DNA of 8,391 bases from Paracoccaceae bacterium (lineage in GTDB: Bacteria > Pseudomonadota > Alphaproteobacteria > Rhodobacterales > Rhodobacteraceae): NCBI GenBank assembly GCA_002401045.1, contig NVSA01000064.1, positions 1,393 to 9,783 on the forward strand, in the 5' to 3' direction. Made by a program: the position numbers and the translations under genes. Positions 7,048-8,391 of this stretch are shown here, one piece after another. Position 1 is the first letter of the stretch. Each line of letters starts with the position of its first letter. A model generated the notes under the pieces. It did no database searches. It had not been told where the DNA came from and saw only the letters and a program-made list of their open reading frames with translations.

Positions 7048-7070
7048 CACTTCTATATTTCTATAATAAT
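7042..7070 (+). promoter_or_regulatory. Predicted promoter of the ArsR-family gene, leaderless start
   Basis: TTGCAT (7042-7047) and AATAAT (7065-7070), 17 bases apart, form a sigma-70-type promoter whose expected +1 is 7077, the A of the repressor ATG. In another register the -10 is a perfect TATAAT (7062-7067), giving a start near 7074 but no good -35. Either way the 5' leader would be zero to about three bases. No Shine-Dalgarno sequence precedes the ATG, which agrees. Confidence 0.5.
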
Positions 7071-7078
7071 AGAAATAT
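7055..7078. promoter_or_regulatory. Perfect 10-4-10 inverted repeat, likely ArsR-family operator
   Basis: ATATTTCTAT (7055-7064), AATA (7065-7068) and ATAGAAATAT (7069-7078) make a perfect palindrome. It covers the predicted -10, the transcription start and the first two bases of the repressor ATG. ArsR/SmtB dimers typically bind AT-rich inverted repeats over their own promoters, so autorepression by steric block is the natural reading. The site is upstream of the divergent rluE promoter, whose control by the same repressor is possible but unproven. Confidence 0.65.
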
Positions 7079-7415
7079 GAAAACATCAAACGACATATCC
7101 CTTGAACAAGCCGCGAGCGCCTTTGCCGCCCTTGGATCAGAACAACGCCTATCGGTGTTGCAAACTTTGGTACGCGCTGGCGATGATGGCTTAGCGATGG
7201 GTGATCTTGGCGCACGTTCAGGCGTCACGGGTTCAACCCTGACCCATCATTTAAAAATTCTGGTTGCCGCAGGTCTGGTTGTTCAGATCAAAAAAGGCCG
7301 CAGCATTATTTGTGCGGCAGTGTCTTATGACATGGCCGATGCTCTGTCTCAATTCCTGTTGAAAAACTGCTGTGCAGATAGCCAGCACCCCCATAAAGGT
7401 CACGGTCATGGCTGA
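7077..7415 (+). CDS. ArsR/SmtB-family winged-helix repressor
   Basis: Small DNA-binding repressor of 112 residues, expected to act as a dimer and release DNA on binding a metal or metalloid. Residues about 9-34 form the family's first helices (AASAFAALGSEQRLSVLQTLV). The helix-turn-helix is at about 40-66 (MGDLGARSGVTGSTLTHHLKILVAAGL), followed by the wing (VVQIKKGRSIICAAV, 68-82). The ELCVCDL metal box of E. coli ArsR is absent. A vicinal pair Cys98-Cys99 instead sits at the end of the last helix, as in the C-terminal site of Acidithiobacillus ArsR; Cys79 is the only other cysteine. The tail HPHKGHGHG is His-rich and could bind a metal. Nothing shows the inducer, so no symbol is given. The start is the only ATG, GTG or TTG in frame after an upstream stop at 7011. 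The end overlaps the permease by 8 bases. Confidence 0.92.
   Translation: MKTSNDISLEQAASAFAALGSEQRLSVLQTLVRAGDDGLAMGDLGARSGVTGSTLTHHLKILVAAGLVVQIKKGRSIICAAVSYDMADALSQFLLKNCCADSQHPHKGHGHG
7395..7400 (+). promoter_or_regulatory. Ribosome binding site of the permease gene
   Basis: AAAGGT inside the repressor gene, 7 bases before the ATG at 7408. It supports that start and implies co-transcription with, and translation overlapping, the repressor gene. The permease start is thus conventional, unlike the repressor start. Confidence 0.6.
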
Positions 7416-8391
7416 CGCACATACACATTCACACAACCATGGCAGTCCAAAATCGTTTTGGAAACGGATTGATAAAGCATGGGTTGCAACCCCTGTTATC
7501 CTTGCACTGGTGGCTATTTTTCTACCCAGTGAGCTGGGCTATGCCGTTGGCTTTACGATTGAAAACATTGCAAAAACAGGGGTTTTCATCAGCTTTGCCG
7601 TCTTAATGGTTGCCTACCTGCGTGCAACGGGGGCTGAAAGCATCGTGGCGTCCGCGTTCAAGGGCAATGAAGTGCGTATGATCGTGTTGGCCGCCATGGT
7701 TGGCGGGCTTTTGCCGTTTTGTTCCTGCGAAGTCATACCCTTTGTCGCCGCCCTATTAGCCCTTGGCACGCCGTTATCCGCCGTCATGGCGTTTTGGTTG
7801 GCATCCCCGCTGATGGATCCGCCTATGTTTATGATCACATCAAGCGGGTTGGGGTTCGAATTTGCCGTGGCGAAAACCCTGTCGGCTGTGGGCATTGGAT
7901 TGTTTGGCGGGTTTTGCGTCAAACTATTGGCAAGCTCACCCCTATTCGCCGATCCGTTAAAACGCCAATCGACCCAAGCGTCTTGTTGCGGCGACAATCC
8001 ATTGTCAGGCAAACCAAGCTGGGCATTTTGGCGCGATGCGGCCCGCATCAAAACCTTTAAAGATGTCGCGTTTGAGAATGCATTATTCTTAATCAAATGG
8101 CTGACCCTTGCCTATTTGATCGAAGCCTTAATGATTAAATTCATCCCCGCCGAGTGGGTCGCAAGCGTGTTGGGCGGCGACGGTGTTGGCACAATCTTTT
8201 TAGGCGCATTGGTCGGCGCACCTGCCTATCTGAACGGTTATGCCGCTGTGCCATTGGTACAAGGATTGTTGGAACAAGGCATGTCGCAAGGCGCGGCCAT
8301 GAGCTTTATGATGGCAGGCGGCATATCATGCATACCAGCGGCAATCGCCGTATGGGCGCTCGTCAAACCACGGGTGTTTGTAGCCTATGTT
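7408..8391 (+). CDS. DUF318/UPF0718 (ArsP-like) permease, 3' end beyond the window
   Basis: Polytopic membrane permease, 328 codons read without a stop to the window edge. The N-terminus MADAHTHSHNHG is His-rich. Hydrophobic segments lie at about 24-40, 58-72, 91-127, 153-175, 218-246, 260-288 and 296-319. The family hallmark PFCSCEVIPF (103-112) is followed by ALLALGTPLSAVMAFWLASPLMDPP. A second, related block is GAPAYLNGYAAVPLVQGLLEQGMSQGAAMSFMMAGGISC (270-308), so the two halves look like a duplication. A soluble loop holds SCCGDN (192-197). Members I know of export methylated arsenic(III) (ArsP) or copper/zinc (Shewanella SO0444), so efflux of a thiophilic ion is likely but the substrate is open. 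Co-transcription with an ArsR-family repressor fits inducible export. The second block has Ala-Tyr-Leu-Asn where other members have a cysteine, with Cys308 further on. Confidence 0.88.
   Translation, partial: MADAHTHSHNHGSPKSFWKRIDKAWVATPVILALVAIFLPSELGYAVGFTIENIAKTGVFISFAVLMVAYLRATGAESIVASAFKGNEVRMIVLAAMVGGLLPFCSCEVIPFVAALLALGTPLSAVMAFWLASPLMDPPMFMITSSGLGFEFAVAKTLSAVGIGLFGGFCVKLLASSPLFADPLKRQSTQASCCGDNPLSGKPSWAFWRDAARIKTFKDVAFENALFLIKWLTLAYLIEALMIKFIPAEWVASVLGGDGVGTIFLGALVGAPAYLNGYAAVPLVQGLLEQGMSQGAAMSFMMAGGISCIPAAIAVWALVKPRVFVAYV

Noticed and set aside
7614..8096. 160-codon minus-strand frame and 113-codon plus-strand frame (7719-8060) in the permease region
   Set aside because: Both shadow the permease reading frame starting at 7408, which has the PFCSC motif, membrane helices and a ribosome binding site. 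That frame runs open to the window end.

Overview
The window most likely comes from an alphaproteobacterium of the Rhodobacterales (Roseobacter-type). This rests on the gene order mreB-mreC-mreD-mrdA-rodA followed by a convergent SseB-family gene and an rluE-type pseudouridine synthase, and on protein sequences that match remembered Rhodobacteraceae homologues closely (for example MreB ending HVIDYDS and RodA beginning MSY). Base composition is about half G+C or a little lower by eye, which is low for the order. No database search was possible.

Layout: (1) 12-5575, plus strand, holds the complete cell-elongation (Rod complex) operon: mreB (actin-like filament), mreC (bitopic scaffold), mreD (membrane partner), mrdA (PBP2 transpeptidase) and rodA (SEDS glycosyltransferase). 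The last four genes are joined by three successive 4-base stop/start overlaps, so translation is probably coupled. The operon promoter lies upstream of the window. (2) 5585-7001, minus strand, holds an SseB-family protein of unknown role and, upstream of it in the same direction, rluE, a 23S rRNA pseudouridine synthase. A bulged hairpin fills the 9-base gap between the convergent rodA and SseB-family genes. A second hairpin overlaps the rluE stop codon. (3) 7042-8391, plus strand, is a small accessory module: an ArsR/SmtB-family repressor overlapping by 8 bases a DUF318/UPF0718 (ArsP-like) permease that is still open at the window end.

The permease (7408-8391) has no stop codon inside the window; it was read directly in its frame and gives 328 uninterrupted codons.

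The elongasome genes act together: MreB filaments with MreC and MreD position and activate the RodA-PBP2 pair, which polymerises and cross-links lateral peptidoglycan. The ArsR-permease pair looks like a self-regulated thiophilic metal or metalloid efflux unit. The repressor has a vicinal Cys pair and a His-rich tail, and the permease has a CSC motif, a second vicinal Cys pair in a loop and a His-rich N-terminus. The repressor gene is preceded by a perfect 10-4-10 inverted repeat that covers its predicted -10 element and start codon, has no Shine-Dalgarno sequence, and is probably transcribed as a leaderless mRNA.

There is no gene-free stretch longer than about 85 bases. No tRNA, rRNA, CRISPR array, insertion sequence or phage feature was seen. 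The elongasome block is ordinary chromosomal core; the part most worth a second look is 7002-8391.
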